7,965 bases of DNA from Sphingomicrobium sp. (lineage in GTDB: Bacteria; Pseudomonadota; Alphaproteobacteria; Sphingomonadales; Sphingomonadaceae). The position numbers and the translations under genes were made by a program. The stretch lies in assembly GCA_030146725.1 (NCBI GenBank), contig JASLBJ010000286.1:1-7965 (forward strand), written 5' to 3'. The notes beneath the pieces were generated by a model. That model did not search any database and was not told where the DNA came from. It saw only the letters and a list, made by a program, of their open reading frames with translations. Positions 7,443 through 7,965 of this stretch are shown piece after piece (the stretch's first letter is position 1; each line of letters opens with the position of its first letter).

Positions 7443-7523
7443 GGCGCGCGGCTCGTCCGCGGCGCCCAGATAAAGCCGCGCGGCTTGCCCGAGGCGCCCA
7501 GAGGAGCCGCGCGGCTTGCCCGA
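7443..7523. repeat. Tandem ~31/32-base GC-rich repeat in the ppiD-tpiA gap
   Basis: Two nearly exact units lie head to tail. Each is GGCGCCCAGA, then TAAA (unit 1, 7461-7492) or GGA (unit 2, 7493-7523), then GCCGCGCGGCTTGCCCGA. A third, degenerate half unit (GGCGCGCGGCTCGTCCGC) precedes them at 7443-7460. Each full unit holds the palindromes GGCGCC and GCCGCGCGGC and a TTGCCC that resembles a -35 element. Unit 2's TTGCCC is 16 bases from GCTAGA, a poor -10, so a tpiA promoter here is possible but not shown. Confidence 0.75.
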
Positions 7524-7564
7524 GCCCGGCGGCCGTCGCTAGAAGCGCGGCGAAGGGAACATCC

Positions 7565-7965
7565 ATGCGCCGCAAGCTGGTCGTCGGAAACTGGAAGATG
7601 CACGGCCTCGCCGCCGACCTCGAGCAGGTGCAGGCGATCGCTGTCGCCGCGCGGGACTGCCTCGCGGTCGACGTCGCCTTGTGCGTTCCGGCAACGCTGA
7701 TCGAGCGCGCGACCCGCGCCGTGCCGGGCTTCGCGATCGGCGCCCAGGACGTGCATTTCGCTGAACGCGGCGCGCATACCGGCTCGGTGTGCACCGGAAT
7801 GCTGCTCGACGCCGGCGCGACCCTGACCATCGTCGGCCATTCCGAGCGCCGCGACGCGCACCGCGAGTGCGACGCCGATGTCCGCGCCAAGGCCGAGGCC
7901 GCGCTTGCCGCCGGGCTGATGGTCATCGTCTGCGTCGGCGAAAGCCTCGCGGAGCGCGAGGCGGG
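7565..7965 (+). CDS. tpiA: Triosephosphate isomerase, N-terminal 133 residues (runs off right edge)
   Basis: Interconverts dihydroxyacetone phosphate and glyceraldehyde 3-phosphate in glycolysis and gluconeogenesis, in the cytoplasm. The translation starts MRRKLVVGNWKMHGLAADLE with the active-site Asn and Lys of GNWKMH. It continues through FAIGAQDVHFAERGAHTGSV and the catalytic-histidine motif IVGHSERRDAH, then ADVRAKAEAALAAGLMVIVC and VGESLAEREAG at the edge. The catalytic glutamate and flexible loop 6 lie beyond the window. The ATG at 7565 has AGGGA 6 bases upstream, which fixes the start. It is divergent from the ppiD-like gene; the gap contains a tandem repeat. Confidence 0.96.
   Translation, partial: MRRKLVVGNWKMHGLAADLEQVQAIAVAARDCLAVDVALCVPATLIERATRAVPGFAIGAQDVHFAERGAHTGSVCTGMLLDAGATLTIVGHSERRDAHRECDADVRAKAEAALAAGLMVIVCVGESLAEREA

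Overview
The window is GC-rich, densely packed chromosomal DNA. It most resembles an alphaproteobacterium of the Sphingomonadales (Sphingomonas-like). The reasons are the protein flavour, an alphaproteobacterial-type SOS box (GTTC-N7-GTTC) in front of lexA, and a lexA / comEC / gltX / gltA neighbourhood that I recall as typical of this class. All of it is housekeeping core genome. I see no phage, insertion sequence, CRISPR array, toxin or defence gene, and no tRNA or rRNA.

Layout. On the minus strand at the left edge are gltA (citrate synthase, 5' part only) and, upstream of it, gltX (glutamyl-tRNA synthetase). The two overlap by ATGA and are probably one operon read leftward. Divergent from gltX, with starts only about 40 bases apart, is comEC on the plus strand (DNA-uptake channel, Rec2 family). 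comEC converges on a minus-strand block: ppiD (SurA/PpiD-type periplasmic folding factor), lexA (SOS repressor) and a small VOC/glyoxalase-fold gene that starts one base after the lexA stop. At the right edge, divergent from ppiD, is tpiA (triosephosphate isomerase, N-terminal part only).

Regulation visible in sequence. lexA has a credible promoter (TTGACG, 17 bases, TACACG) and an exact GTTC-N7-GTTC operator abutting the -10 element, so it should be autorepressed. The VOC gene is placed to be co-transcribed with lexA and could be SOS-induced with it. The ppiD-tpiA gap carries a tandem ~31/32-base GC-rich repeat.

Points worth a second look: a 24-base-period repeat with biased codon use encoding the LexA linker; an apparent read-through tail on ComEC that crosses hairpin-rich, REP-like sequence; loss of the catalytic-site histidine in the PpiD parvulin domain; and direct adjacency of ppiD and lexA, where I would expect trp and moa genes in relatives. 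I do not find a previously undescribed system here. The findings are mostly small architectural oddities.
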